From NCBI GenBank assembly GCA_052161645.1, contig CP197414.1: 64,000 nt of DNA; one strand, 5' to 3'. The stretch comes from Laterigemmans sp052161645 (GTDB lineage: Bacteria > Planctomycetota > Planctomycetia > Pirellulales > Pirellulaceae). Numbering within the stretch: the stretch's first letter is position 1; every line of letters begins with the position of its first letter. The translations under genes and the position numbers were made by a program. Positions 43,449-53,945 of the stretch are shown here, piece after piece. Under the pieces are notes generated by a model. It worked only from the letters and a program-made list of their open reading frames with translations, was not told the origin of the DNA and made no database searches.

Positions 43449-44101
43449 TCAATTGCAAGTGCTCCAGGCATCCCTTTTTAGCAAGAGGGCAAGTAAGCTC
43501 AAGGTTGAAATTCTCGGAGGCTTGAGTCGAACCTACCCTCTTGAGCGTTTTGAAAAAGCAACGCATCTCGGTGAGGACATCGCTTTTCAAAACTTCGACA
43601 ACGGGAAAAAATTAAAATCTACCCTCGAAGTGTAACAAGCCGACAAGAGCGACAGCTGGAGAAGTAGAAAGGGGCAGGAGCTTATTCGAGGGCTCGGGTG
43701 AGTTTGCTCGAATTCCCATTTGCCGGCCGGGGGCGACCGATCATGCCACTCGTGAGTTCGACTAAGCGATGACCGACCTGTCTCGGCCGACGCTCATGTG
43801 GACGTGGCCTTAGATGTGGTCGGTAATCCGCTTGCATCCGCACTTCACCGCACATCGACATCATCAGCCGTTTTTCAGTATATTTTCAGGAACACTAATG
43901 CGCACTAATCAACACTAATCAAAGGCCCGGTGAGCTGATTAGTGTTAACTAGTGCCCGATTAGTGGTTCACTTCTCTTAGATGACGTTTCCTTACATTAA
44001 AGCTTCGTGCCACGCGGACTGATTAACCGGCTAGGGTAGCTGAAAAATCAAATTATCGCCACGACGCACCGCTATATGAGTAACAGATTGGAGATTTCAT
44101 G
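43449..44101. other. 653-bp gene-free region with CACTAATC repeats and an inverted repeat
   Basis: At 43891-43975 the motif CACTAATC recurs three times on plus and as GATTAGTG twice. AACACTAATCA (43911-43921) and TGATTAGTGTT (43936-43946) form a perfect 11-bp stem around a 14-base GC-rich loop. The rest has short frames without support. The stem could end transcription from the kinase gene that finishes at 44102 or from the membrane-protein side; its true role is open. Confidence 0.5.
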
Positions 44102-46723
44102 CTATCTCCTTGAATTCAGATCACTCTCGGCCTCCCGATCGCCTGCCAAAAAATCTGATGCAGGGAGACCGTTGATAGATTTCAAAGTGGAAATTTGCCG
44201 TAAACTTTCGAGGTCGCGTTCCGGTTTATAATCGAGACTCAAAAAGCTAACGGGCACTTGTTTCAGTGTGCTGAAATCTTGGACACCAGTCCCAGTCAAG
44301 TCTAACGACTCTATCGGATGCGGCAAAAGAAAGTCCAGATCCTCGAATCGCTTACAATCTCGCAAATTGACTGCGATTAAACCAGACAATTGCAACAAAC
44401 CGCTGCCGTCAATATTTGTTCCAGCAAGTCCCAGTATTCGGAGAGAACGGAGTTGACTCAAGAGCCCCAAATTTTGGTCCGTGACAGCGGTCCCCCACAT
44501 TTCCAAATTTAACAGCTTTTGCAATGCGCTAAACCAAACAAAGCAAGAACCATCGATTGAGGGCGACGCCAATTCCAGATATTCCAGATTGACCATCCCT
44601 TTCAAAACTTCCAGCTCTGCGTCGGTCATACCCGAATATCGAATCGATAATTGACTCAGATTTCGCATCGAACCAATATAATTCCATGCTTCTTGTGGTG
44701 GAGAATTGCCCAACAGTGAGAGCTCGGGAAAATAGTTAACGGCTAAATTCCCCCAGCCAGTGTCCGTAAGAGCATCCGTGTTAACGATAAGTCGCCGACA
44801 GTCAGAAACGACGGATAGCAAAAAAGCTAGATCCTGATCGCTGACGGGCCCAAAATCGGTAAAATCGATTACGAATAGACCGCGTGGACGTTGAGTTATC
44901 GGAGACGCAATAATTTCATCCTGTGTCTTTCGTAGGATCACGCCCGCTTCCACAAGCCGGTTTAATTTCCTTAACGCTTCATCTTCAAGCGGAAGATCGT
45001 CAAGGGGAACATCATGATCCAGGGTGTCTGTGCTGGTGGGTTTTTCCGCAATTTTCGGAATTTCAGGATCGGCGTCAAAGACTTGCCACTTCTCACCGTC
45101 ACGCTCGGCGACCACTTTTCCGTCAACGTAGTCGATCTTGATCCTTGTCGTTTCGCCGTCCTTAAGAATGAAGGAGTCGGTTTCAAAAGCAAAATCGCCA
45201 CGAAGCACTTTCAGGGTTTGTCCGACGCCCGACTTAACCTTAATGGCTTGGGAATCATTCTTTTGGTTGATCGTCAAGCCATCGGTCGATATGACTACTT
45301 GAAGACTGGGATCATCAATCTGCACTCGCATCAGCCCCCCATTTTCCGTGGAAATCCAAAAGAGAATGCTCAGGACTACGATGGGTGACAGTAGCCCAAT
45401 GGCTGTTAAGAACGCCCATGCGCTTCGACGTCGATTCCCCGTTCCAGTCGTAGACATGACGGGTTCAGGTTGTGCAGAAGGTATAAGGTGTTCATTAGCA
45501 TGACCGGGGGAGCTGGTTTTGAAGTTTTCCAGAACAGCAGCGAACTCAGCCATGGACGTGTATCGCTGGCCCGCGTCCTTCTTGATCGCCTTCAAACATA
45601 TCGCCTCAAGCTCTGGTGAGAGATCTTGGCGGAACTTCGTCGGTCGTTCGGGCTCTTTACGGGCAATGTCATCCAGCACTTCTAGCAGGTTGCCTCGGAA
45701 GGGCAGAAACCCAGTCAACATTTGGTACATCATGATGCCCAACGAATAGACATCGGTGGCTGGACCCGCGTACGCCGCGTTGCGAATCTGTTCTGGAGAC
45801 ATGAAAGCGGGACTTCCCACAATCATTCCCGCTTGAGTCAACTGAGTGAATTCAGGTGTTGACATCTGACTGGCGAGCCCAAAGTCTGTCAGTATCGGCT
45901 CGCCTCTATCGTCTAGCATCACATTGGCTGGCTTGAGATCACGATGCACCACACCCTGCCGGTGCGATTCGCTGAGAGCCAATGTCAGTTTATAGAGAAT
46001 CCTCACGATCTCTGCTTCTTCAAGTGGTCCGTTTTCACGCATATATTCGGAAAGACAAACGCCTTCGATGTGGGCCATCGAAATGGTGTGGTATCCTTCC
46101 TCGATGCTGACGTCATATATTTGGCAGATATTTGGATGCCGGAGGGCAGCTGCCATTTTCGCTTCGCGGAGAAAACGGGTGACTGTTTCGGGTAAACATG
46201 TCGAAAGGCGTGGTATCTTAACGGCCACCTTGCGTCCAAGTCGCGTGTCTCGGGCAAGATAGACTTCGCCCATCGCCCCAATCCCAAGCGTCTCAAGGAT
46301 CTCATAACGCCCAAGACGTTCCCCAGCATGAAATTCAGCAGCGGGCGACGCAGTGTAAGCACGATCTTCCTTAAGGGCCCCCGCCATGGTCTTCCGACTT
46401 TCGTCTCTCAATGCAGCAGGTTGGAGATCCGCAACGGCAGTGTCCGAATTGCTTCGGGCGATCGTCTCAATTAGTCCGGCGTACTCATTGAACTCAGCGG
46501 AGAGCCCAACTAAGTCGAACGGAACTGATTTTTCCTCCCAATAGTGATGTTCCAATTCAAGCAGTGCCGTGAATAATTCAGCTCGTGACGTTGGATTCAG
46601 TTTCTGATCCATGTAGTCAGCCAGGGATGGGCGCTGACCGGCGAGCCAAGCATCTTCGAAGCCATCGGCCATGCGGTTGACTTGTGTCCAGTCCACTGTT
46701 CGATCGTCTGCGTCTAATTCCAT
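44102..46723 (-). CDS. Membrane Ser/Thr protein kinase with LRR-like extracytoplasmic region
   Basis: An 873-aa kinase. Residues 1-130 are a helical N-terminal region; the kinase domain spans about 140-405 with Gly loop GIGAMG (147-152), Lys169 in VAVKI, HRDLKPAN with Asp262, DFG at 280-282 and SPEQ for activation. A membrane helix follows at about 435-460. The outside part starts with a beta-rich segment (VQIDDPSLQVVISTDGLTINQKN ... DGETTRIKIDYVDGKVV) common in planctomycete kinases, then leucine-rich-repeat-like units (about 680-850; LSQLSIRYSGMTDAELEVLKGM, LEYLELASPSIDG, LRILGLAGTNIDGSGL). It is divergent from an ECF sigma factor, a pairing typical of planctomycetes. Confidence 0.92.
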   Translation of the reverse strand: MELDADDRTVDWTQVNRMADGFEDAWLAGQRPSLADYMDQKLNPTSRAELFTALLELEHHYWEEKSVPFDLVGLSAEFNEYAGLIETIARSNSDTAVADLQPAALRDESRKTMAGALKEDRAYTASPAAEFHAGERLGRYEILETLGIGAMGEVYLARDTRLGRKVAVKIPRLSTCLPETVTRFLREAKMAAALRHPNICQIYDVSIEEGYHTISMAHIEGVCLSEYMRENGPLEEAEIVRILYKLTLALSESHRQGVVHRDLKPANVMLDDRGEPILTDFGLASQMSTPEFTQLTQAGMIVGSPAFMSPEQIRNAAYAGPATDVYSLGIMMYQMLTGFLPFRGNLLEVLDDIARKEPERPTKFRQDLSPELEAICLKAIKKDAGQRYTSMAEFAAVLENFKTSSPGHANEHLIPSAQPEPVMSTTGTGNRRRSAWAFLTAIGLLSPIVVLSILFWISTENGGLMRVQIDDPSLQVVISTDGLTINQKNDSQAIKVKSGVGQTLKVLRGDFAFETDSFILKDGETTRIKIDYVDGKVVAERDGEKWQVFDADPEIPKIAEKPTSTDTLDHDVPLDDLPLEDEALRKLNRLVEAGVILRKTQDEIIASPITQRPRGLFVIDFTDFGPVSDQDLAFLLSVVSDCRRLIVNTDALTDTGWGNLAVNYFPELSLLGNSPPQEAWNYIGSMRNLSQLSIRYSGMTDAELEVLKGMVNLEYLELASPSIDGSCFVWFSALQKLLNLEMWGTAVTDQNLGLLSQLRSLRILGLAGTNIDGSGLLQLSGLIAVNLRDCKRFEDLDFLLPHPIESLDLTGTGVQDFSTLKQVPVSFLSLDYKPERDLESLRQISTLKSINGLPASDFLAGDREAESDLNSRR

Positions 46724-46969
46724 CGTTCAGATTGCTTTGAGCAAGTGGTTGGATAGGCACTTAGTTACCAAGTACGGATCGGTGGGACGGAATACCGTGG
46801 TTTGCCTCTAAATGAGCTCGTTCCCAGATTACATTTCCCCTCACTAGGATAAAGTATTTTTCAGTATTTTTCCTCTTCGATCGTATGGAACGGGACCCGC
46901 TCTCTCGATTCCAATGTATTGTAGGAACGCGAGCTGAAATCCGCTGGCCCATTTTCCAGTTGCGAATGC

Positions 46970-47566
46970 ATGAACGAAGAAGATCTTTCGGTCACCCAAA
47001 TACTGACCCGTCTGAAGGGTGGCGATGAACGAGCTGCTGAACTGATTTGGCAGACATTTTTTGACCGCGTTGCGGCGTTAGCGCGGGCGAAGATGGGCAG
47101 CTTGCCCAAACGAGCTTTGGACGAAGAGGACATTACGCTGAGCGCCATGAACGCCTTTTATCACGGCGTTCGGGAGGGGCGTTTTCGCAAGCTTGAAGAC
47201 CGAGAAGACCTGTGGCAACTGCTCTGCATGCTCACCTCGCGAAAGGTGGCAAATGCTTGGCGAAAGCAGACTTCGAGCAAATTGGTTGGAGAATCAGCCG
47301 TCTCACTGCCTCAAAACGGCCGAAACGCAAATATGATGGGCATCGAGCACATTGCGGAAAAGGCGCCTGATGCCGGCTATGTCGATTCGCTCAGCCAACT
47401 ATGCAACGAACGTCTCGAGGGATTGGATGATCGCCTTCGCGAAGTTGCTCTTCTCAGACTGCACGGTTACAGCGATCAAGAAATCGCAGCCAGAATCGGC
47501 CGCTCGATCAAGAGCGTCGAACGTTACCTCAAATCCATTCGCCAAATATGGCTTGAGCAATCTTGA
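46970..47566 (+). CDS. ECF-type RNA polymerase sigma factor (planctomycete kinase-linked class)
   Basis: A 198-aa sigma factor with region 2 at about 20-95 (GDERAAELIWQTFFDRVAALARAKM; EDITLSAMNAFYHGVREGRF) and region 4 at about 140-195 with a helix-turn-helix (YSDQEIAARIGRSIKSVERYLKSIRQIW). It has no anti-sigma neighbour; instead a Ser/Thr kinase gene is divergent 246 bp away, as in planctomycete ECF groups thought to be controlled by phosphorylation. The giant surface-protein gene follows 205 bp downstream on the same strand and could be a target. Confidence 0.92.
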   Translation: MNEEDLSVTQILTRLKGGDERAAELIWQTFFDRVAALARAKMGSLPKRALDEEDITLSAMNAFYHGVREGRFRKLEDREDLWQLLCMLTSRKVANAWRKQTSSKLVGESAVSLPQNGRNANMMGIEHIAEKAPDAGYVDSLSQLCNERLEGLDDRLREVALLRLHGYSDQEIAARIGRSIKSVERYLKSIRQIWLEQS

Positions 47567-47771
47567 AAGCGGTACCCCTTCCGGGCACCTTCCGCGGGCG
47601 GAACTATCAAAAGGGGATGGATTGATCCGGAATTGCCCAGCACGGTTTGGAAAAATTGTCTTTTTGCATTTCTGAGCCATTTTTGGTGAGGGCTGTGCGA
47701 GCTTTCGCGCGAGTGACCTTCTGACAGCAAATGCTGACAGTAACAAAGCCCCGCTTTCGGCAAGGTGACCC

Positions 47772-50700
47772 GTGCAATTTCCCAAGATTTTCCCAGTTCT
47801 TTTTGGTGGCACTCGACGAAGCTTCTCGGGACGTTCAAATCGTCGAATCGCGGCTTCGGTGAGGTCCGCCAAAACCGCTCGCCTTCGTTTGGAGGTTCTG
47901 GAGAAGCGAGAGTTGTTGGCGGCGGCCATCATGCACCCTTGGGACACCGAAATCCGCTTTGACCAATTCAGTGGCGGTGATGCGAAAGTCTTTGCGGTTG
48001 GTTACACCGATTCGGGGACGGAGCAACCAAGTTTCGCGGGCTTTGAGTTCTGCTTCGCCGGCGATTGCGGTGGCCAGCCGATCCAATTGGGTGACATCAC
48101 TGATTCTGTAATCTTCGGATCGTTCGGAGCCCAAGCCGTAATGGAGATCAGGGGGCGTCTGGGGCTCGAATATGGCCTCTACGCTAATGCGGGCTCTGCA
48201 GACCTAATCTATGACGGCACCTTCAGTTACGAAGTGGTTGATACGGGCAGCGGTCCTATTGAGATCAAGACCAGCGTCGATCATGCCGCCGGTGGGATGT
48301 TTACCCAAACTCCAACGGTTCGCGCTTTTGCCGACCTGGTCGTTGAGTTTGACGGAAGCATCCGGACCCAAGCTTGTTTTATCGACTGCATTGGACCAGG
48401 AGTGGTTGAGTTCGAAGTCGACGAAACCATCTCGCTGGCGTCACTGAATCGAAATGCCAATGGTAAAGTGGAGATTATTGGCACGTCACTACTATCGGAC
48501 GCCGTAGGGGTTTACGAACAACTCGGAGGGGCAAAACAAACGATCCAGACTAGTGATCGTGACTTATTCAAAGCGGAAAGAGACGGTGCGCGCGCGGTCA
48601 CTCCATCCCAAACCGCGGATGCAGATCAAGCTAAACAATCGGCTACGCAACGTAAAACACAAGGGCAAAACAGCGAAGCCGATACACGCCAACGCGTACG
48701 CAGCGGTTCGTCCAACAAGAAATTTGGTGGCGGGAAAATCATCCAAGTTTCAATCGGTGAAGCCCCAAATGACCTACTGGGAGTCGAATTGGACTTGGGA
48801 ATTGGCGTTGGCTGGAAAGGAGCGGTCAATATCGGCAAGGAATTGGGTTCCATCAGTCTCACCGTGCCAGATATTGCCTTGACCGACACGACAATCGATG
48901 CGGCAGGCGTTTTATCAGCTGAGACCGAACAATCTGACTCTCGTAGGGATGTGGCCAAACTGACAACGAATGTGGGTGCCATCTTGGGCGGCGGATTTGG
49001 ATTCGGCCGCACCGATATCGACGTGGCGGGAATCAGCATTGGCTTGACGACCGCCGACTACGTGGTAGAAACGTCGCTGCGGCTAAATCAGGATGTGTCT
49101 TCGACGCCTGCTGAGCGAGCCAAGTTTGACTTTGTCGATCCGATCACGGGGCAACCCGCCCTGGTCGATGTTACCATCGATGGGACGTTGTTACAGAATA
49201 TCAGTACTGTTGAATTCGACGTCGGTTCGTCCGTTTTCGTGGAAACTGGAACGCGAAAAATTGCTGTGCAGCCGAAGCTAATTCCACGCTATAAGTTCGC
49301 TAATGACTTTGGCTTAGATCTTGATGTTGAAGGAACATTGAGGGCGCTCGCCTTGGAGATCTCGGCCTTTGGTAAATCTTTTGTCAGCACCGATCCTCTG
49401 CTGGTACGTTCGAACCCTATCGGCCAGCATGACTTCGGATCAATCTTTGACACATCGTTCCATGTTGAAGGGGAGCTGATCGATTTCGAGCCATTTATTG
49501 TCGGAGGCCCGGTTGCCGATCTTTTGCTTGCGACAAGCGCCAGTCCCAAGACTGGTTCTGGCAGTCTTCTGACAAACGACCAACCCGGTATTTTTCAGAT
49601 CATCGTCACCAACCAAGGGCCGCAGGTTGCAGAGAATATCTCGATTCGCACCGAATTGCCAACCGGAGAGCATGGCAGCATCTCGGTTAACACGAGTTCC
49701 CTTGATTCGCAAACCATGGAATTGATCCAGCCGGACCTGCTGGTCAGCCGCCTCCCAACCCTGGCCCCGGGTGCGTCACACACTTTTACCTTTGAAGCGA
49801 CTCCCACGGTACTCCGCTCCAGAACGTTGAACGTCTTTAATCGAGCGACCAGCGACTCGAGAGATTCAAACCTGTTCAATAACAGTAGTCGTTTGGAAGT
49901 CGACACGACTAAAAATGTTCGGATTTTCGTCGATAACTTTGCTGAACTGATCGGCCCTTTGGGAGATCTGGACAAGTGTCCCAACCAACCTTGCAGCCTT
50001 CGGGGCGCCATCAGGCTCGCCAATGCGAATCCCGGCCCCGACGTGATCCTGTTGCGTTCAGGAGATTATACGCTGTTAGGTGCGAACGGACCGCTGCAGG
50101 TAACGGACTCGCTCAGCATTTTCGCCTTTCCCGGAACAACGATTCGTTTTGATCGCTCGGAGATTACCGCTGCTCTTCTTCGGGATGAGCAAAAACTTGT
50201 ATTACGAATTCCGACTCCTCCCGGGGACGTGGCGAAGATCACCGCACAACAATTGGTAGACACACTCAACTCAATCTCCATCGGAACAACTTTCCCATTC
50301 GATGCGTTCCCGGTAACCGCAGAAATCAAAGAAGGGGACGGTTCAGGGACTTTTGAATTCGGAGGTGGCGAATCCCTGCTATTCGAGGATGTGTTCCCCA
50401 TCGGCAACAACGGTTTGACAGCCCAAACCATCAATCCGGACGGACCAAACAATGCTTTCAGTATCAAGCTAAGAAATCCAGCCGATGCCGAAGAATTTGG
50501 CAGCCTCTTCAGTGGCCTGGATGTCGAACTGCAACCATTTACTCCCAGCCGAACACGAATCTTCGAATTTGGTGGAAGTGGAGAAAATGATTACTTGGTC
50601 CGCGGTTTAACGCTTGTCGAAGGAGACGCAAGCAACTCAGCTGACCCGCGTGGTGGTGCCATTCAGCTGGCTGACCCGGATGATCATTTAGAGTTAGACA

Positions 50701-53189
50701 ACGTCAAGATCGTAAATAGCTTTGCGAGCACCGGAGGAGCACTGGCGGTCCTAAACGGAGCCAGTGCAACAGTCAAGAGAGCAACGTTCTCAGGGAACGC
50801 AGCATCTGACTTTGGTGGAGCAATTCATGTTTCCAATTCGTCTGTTGTGCTTGAAGATGTTTTGTTTGAGAACAATCAAGCAGGTAGTGAAGGAGGTGCA
50901 ATCGATAATTTTGCTTCCGCCGGAAGGGCCAGCCAAATTGACCTGCGAAATATTACCGTCCACAATAATACTGCTCCTGTTGGGGCCGGCATCAGTAATC
51001 TTTCCCAAGACGATGGTTCACGGGCGTTCGTCACGGTAAAGAATTCCGCTTTCTGGGACAACGAAGGTGGAAATGCAGAATCCTACGCTTTTGATGGCCA
51101 AGCAGCTATCGAGTCCTTAGGTTTCAACCTTGATTCGGATGGGACACTGCAATTATCCGGGCTTGGAGACCGGTCGAATGTTTTGCCGGTCTCCATTGAT
51201 ACTCCCTTCATCAAAGCGAACTCGGCTGGTACCTTCATCGGAAATTTAACGGTCAATCTACCCGGCGTGGCCAGCCCGGTTAGCTTCAGCGTTGATGATT
51301 CGCGTTTTGCGGTTGAAGCCGGCGTGCTTCGACTGAAGCCGGGCGAGGCAATCGCGGCTTCCGGCAATCTGACGAATGTCTCAATAGATGTAATGTTGAC
51401 TGATGGCGATGGTCAACAGCTTGTCCAGCCACTGATCTTGCAGGTTCAACCGGCAACGGTACCTCCGCAAGCGTTCACCCTGCTCAGCACAAGCTCCACT
51501 TCCGCCACTTTCAGTTGGGAAGATCAAACTCACGAACAAAACTATCGCTTGATCGAACTCTCGCCGGGCGGTGAGGAACGAATTGTGCTGGAGCTTGATG
51601 CCAATGCCATCGATGCGACGCTGGAGTCGCTCCCGATACTCTCCCAGGCGGCCTATGTTTTGGAAGCAGTCAACCAGACCTCAACTGCCCGAACTCAGCC
51701 ACTCACCGTCCAGCTGCCCGCTCCCGCTCCAGAGGTTCCACGCGATCTGAAAGTGGACCGCATGGCAACCACACTCACCGTGAATTGGGGCGAAGCTGAT
51801 TTTGCCGACAGCTATCTCATTTTTCACAATAACGTCCAAGTGGGATCGACGTCCACAAATACAACGACTTTTCAGATTGATAATTTAATTCCAGACTCTG
51901 CCCATACAGTCCAGGTCCGCGCGGTAAATAAGACGGGCGCTTCCGGCACTCAAGTCGTTTCAGTCGTAACGCTTCCGCTGCCCGCTGCCGCACCAACGCA
52001 GTTTCAAATCTCCCCTTTCGGCAACGACCGCCTGCGATTGACGTGGGATGCCAGCTCGAACGGTACCGAACAACGCATACACGTTTCCGAAAACGGTGCG
52101 TCCCCAGAACTGCTTGTCAAATTGGATGCGGGCGTATCGCAGTTCGATACGGCGCCACTCAACGTCGACAGCACTTATGAATTCTATCTAAGTGGTCTGA
52201 ACATTAGCGGCCAAGGAAGGGCTTTTGGTTTAGGCGTAAGTGTCCCCACCCTCGGCAGCGTAGATACAGTCATTGTCGAGAACGCCCAGGGGAGTGTCGA
52301 TGTGTCTCCAATCTTCGCGCTCCATCCCGCCCTGTCACGACTTGTCTTTCGCGGCCCAGTCGAAAATACCTTGTCCCTATCGTCAGACCTCATTGAAAAC
52401 ATCGCTCCCGCGAACAATCAAATATCGGTCGAAACGACGTTGGCAACCGAGCTAGACCTTAACAGTGACTTCCGGGTCGCTCCCAGTGAATTCACTGGTG
52501 GGCTCTTTTATCGCATCTTTACTGATGGCCGGAACACATTCAAGATCCATCGCCCGGACCATTTCCACAACCTTGTCAACCAATTCGATGTGGATAGTTC
52601 CGGTGAGGTCGCTCCACTCGATGCTCTAGTCGTCATTAATTACTTGAATCGCAACGGTATAGGAGTTCTCCCTCAACCCAATGCATCGACCTCACCAAAC
52701 TTGTTTATTGATACCAACAGGGATCTCGAGGTGACTCCCATCGATGCTTTGCGGATCATTAATTTCCTCAACCGAAATGGAACGGGCTCATCAGGCGAGG
52801 GTGAGTCAGAAGCGGTCCTGTCAACCCGTGTTGATTTGAATTATGGTGACGGCATCTCTTTCTCGGCGGTTGACTCCTGGCATGCCTCGCCGCGCTTACC
52901 GCGAGCCTTCCTAATGCCCAAGGAAGCAATGCACGACGAGATCCTTACCTCCTGGGAAGCAACACGCCGTCGCTCAACTAACAACGATGTTTTAAGGTCG
53001 GTCGAGCCTCAGGAGCCTGTTGGTGAAGAATCACGCAATCGCGAAAAAGAACGCTCGAATTTGGCTGCTCATGTCGCCGCCACACAGTCCGTTTTCGGCG
53101 AAAACAATTGGGACCTGTTTGACGCCGAAACTAACTTGCCGAGTTTGCCCAGGGCATTGATCGAGCGGGCTCCCAGCACGTTTCCGTAG
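47772..53189 (+). CDS. Giant secreted protein: CSLREAI-type beta-helix, FN3 domains, dockerin
   Basis: An 1805-aa exported protein. The N-terminus has LRLEVLEKRELLAAA (about 38-52), the planctomycete giant-protein pattern. Residues 60-600 hold beta-rich regions without a name I can give. At about 600-715 lies a DUF11-like segment (ITNQGPQVAENISIRTELPTGEHG). CSLRGAIRLAN at about 738 is the CSLREAI motif that opens a right-handed beta-helix (to about 1110, with GGAIHVSNSSVVLEDVLFENNQA). FN3-like domains span about 1230-1490. Dockerin loops at about 1604 (DVDSSGEVAPLDAL) and 1645 (DTNRDLEVTPIDAL) follow, then a 130-residue basic/acidic tail. Probably cell-surface or extracellular, calcium-binding, adhesive. 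Confidence 0.85.
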   Translation: MQFPKIFPVLFGGTRRSFSGRSNRRIAASVRSAKTARLRLEVLEKRELLAAAIMHPWDTEIRFDQFSGGDAKVFAVGYTDSGTEQPSFAGFEFCFAGDCGGQPIQLGDITDSVIFGSFGAQAVMEIRGRLGLEYGLYANAGSADLIYDGTFSYEVVDTGSGPIEIKTSVDHAAGGMFTQTPTVRAFADLVVEFDGSIRTQACFIDCIGPGVVEFEVDETISLASLNRNANGKVEIIGTSLLSDAVGVYEQLGGAKQTIQTSDRDLFKAERDGARAVTPSQTADADQAKQSATQRKTQGQNSEADTRQRVRSGSSNKKFGGGKIIQVSIGEAPNDLLGVELDLGIGVGWKGAVNIGKELGSISLTVPDIALTDTTIDAAGVLSAETEQSDSRRDVAKLTTNVGAILGGGFGFGRTDIDVAGISIGLTTADYVVETSLRLNQDVSSTPAERAKFDFVDPITGQPALVDVTIDGTLLQNISTVEFDVGSSVFVETGTRKIAVQPKLIPRYKFANDFGLDLDVEGTLRALALEISAFGKSFVSTDPLLVRSNPIGQHDFGSIFDTSFHVEGELIDFEPFIVGGPVADLLLATSASPKTGSGSLLTNDQPGIFQIIVTNQGPQVAENISIRTELPTGEHGSISVNTSSLDSQTMELIQPDLLVSRLPTLAPGASHTFTFEATPTVLRSRTLNVFNRATSDSRDSNLFNNSSRLEVDTTKNVRIFVDNFAELIGPLGDLDKCPNQPCSLRGAIRLANANPGPDVILLRSGDYTLLGANGPLQVTDSLSIFAFPGTTIRFDRSEITAALLRDEQKLVLRIPTPPGDVAKITAQQLVDTLNSISIGTTFPFDAFPVTAEIKEGDGSGTFEFGGGESLLFEDVFPIGNNGLTAQTINPDGPNNAFSIKLRNPADAEEFGSLFSGLDVELQPFTPSRTRIFEFGGSGENDYLVRGLTLVEGDASNSADPRGGAIQLADPDDHLELDNVKIVNSFASTGGALAVLNGASATVKRATFSGNAASDFGGAIHVSNSSVVLEDVLFENNQAGSEGGAIDNFASAGRASQIDLRNITVHNNTAPVGAGISNLSQDDGSRAFVTVKNSAFWDNEGGNAESYAFDGQAAIESLGFNLDSDGTLQLSGLGDRSNVLPVSIDTPFIKANSAGTFIGNLTVNLPGVASPVSFSVDDSRFAVEAGVLRLKPGEAIAASGNLTNVSIDVMLTDGDGQQLVQPLILQVQPATVPPQAFTLLSTSSTSATFSWEDQTHEQNYRLIELSPGGEERIVLELDANAIDATLESLPILSQAAYVLEAVNQTSTARTQPLTVQLPAPAPEVPRDLKVDRMATTLTVNWGEADFADSYLIFHNNVQVGSTSTNTTTFQIDNLIPDSAHTVQVRAVNKTGASGTQVVSVVTLPLPAAAPTQFQISPFGNDRLRLTWDASSNGTEQRIHVSENGASPELLVKLDAGVSQFDTAPLNVDSTYEFYLSGLNISGQGRAFGLGVSVPTLGSVDTVIVENAQGSVDVSPIFALHPALSRLVFRGPVENTLSLSSDLIENIAPANNQISVETTLATELDLNSDFRVAPSEFTGGLFYRIFTDGRNTFKIHRPDHFHNLVNQFDVDSSGEVAPLDALVVINYLNRNGIGVLPQPNASTSPNLFIDTNRDLEVTPIDALRIINFLNRNGTGSSGEGESEAVLSTRVDLNYGDGISFSAVDSWHASPRLPRAFLMPKEAMHDEILTSWEATRRRSTNNDVLRSVEPQEPVGEESRNREKERSNLAAHVAATQSVFGENNWDLFDAETNLPSLPRALIERAPSTFP

Positions 53190-53279
53190 CCGGAAAGACT
53201 GGTGGTGGCGTCGTGCAGCGAGCAGTTCCAGGTTAAAAGCATAATCGAGAAGCTGACTTCACCTTCCCCGTTAGCAGCA

Positions 53280-53678
53280 CTAAATCCGTTGCCCTGGGAC
53301 ACCGAGGTCGCCCATCGCCAGTATGACAAGCGACAAGAAACCAAAGGGAATACCAAGAACCCAGAAAGGAGAGATCATTGGAATACAGCACAAGATGGCA
53401 GATACATACGCGAATCCACGACCAGTACCCAGAAACATCTCTCGGGCTCCGAACCACTGCAAGGCGCGGCATGCAATGAGTCCGACAGCAGTTAATCCTC
53501 CGGCGTCAAGCCGGTAGTTATGGGGAACCGATGTCAGAAGAAATATGGCATCCGTAAAGAGGGCAGATGTGGTGATTAGCAACTGGAGAGCCGCAATTGC
53601 CGTTTCTCGCTGGAGTCTTCCAGACTCGCGTTGAGGCGGAATTACCTCACATGTACGCGGTGGCTCAAAAGGATTCAA
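53280..53678 (-). CDS. Small four-helix membrane protein, unknown
   Basis: A 132-aa protein that opens with MNPFEPPRT, a proline-rich start I associate with small planctomycete membrane proteins, followed by about four hydrophobic segments (28-48, 60-80, 85-105, 108-125). No catalytic motif. It is convergent with the giant dockerin gene 90 bp away. Function unknown. Confidence 0.65.
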   Translation of the reverse strand: MNPFEPPRTCEVIPPQRESGRLQRETAIAALQLLITTSALFTDAIFLLTSVPHNYRLDAGGLTAVGLIACRALQWFGAREMFLGTGRGFAYVSAILCCIPMISPFWVLGIPFGFLSLVILAMGDLGVPGQRI

Positions 53679-53945
53679 TGGTCGTTCGGGATCGATTTGG
53701 GCTGCCCTCGAAGTTGCCAGGATATGGTGCCGTCTCGGAGTTCTGGCATCCGAAAATCGGCAAGATCCTGGAGTCTGGAATTCGGAATGTCACGATGATG
53801 TTCGCTCTTGAAGGATTGATTTTCAAGTCTCGGACTCATGTATCATGAATATCATTCAAAATTAGGCTGCCCTTAAGATTGCACGGCATTATCAACTGTG
53901 TCGATCGGTTTCGTTCGTTCCGATAGGCGAAACTCTTCCGCCAAT

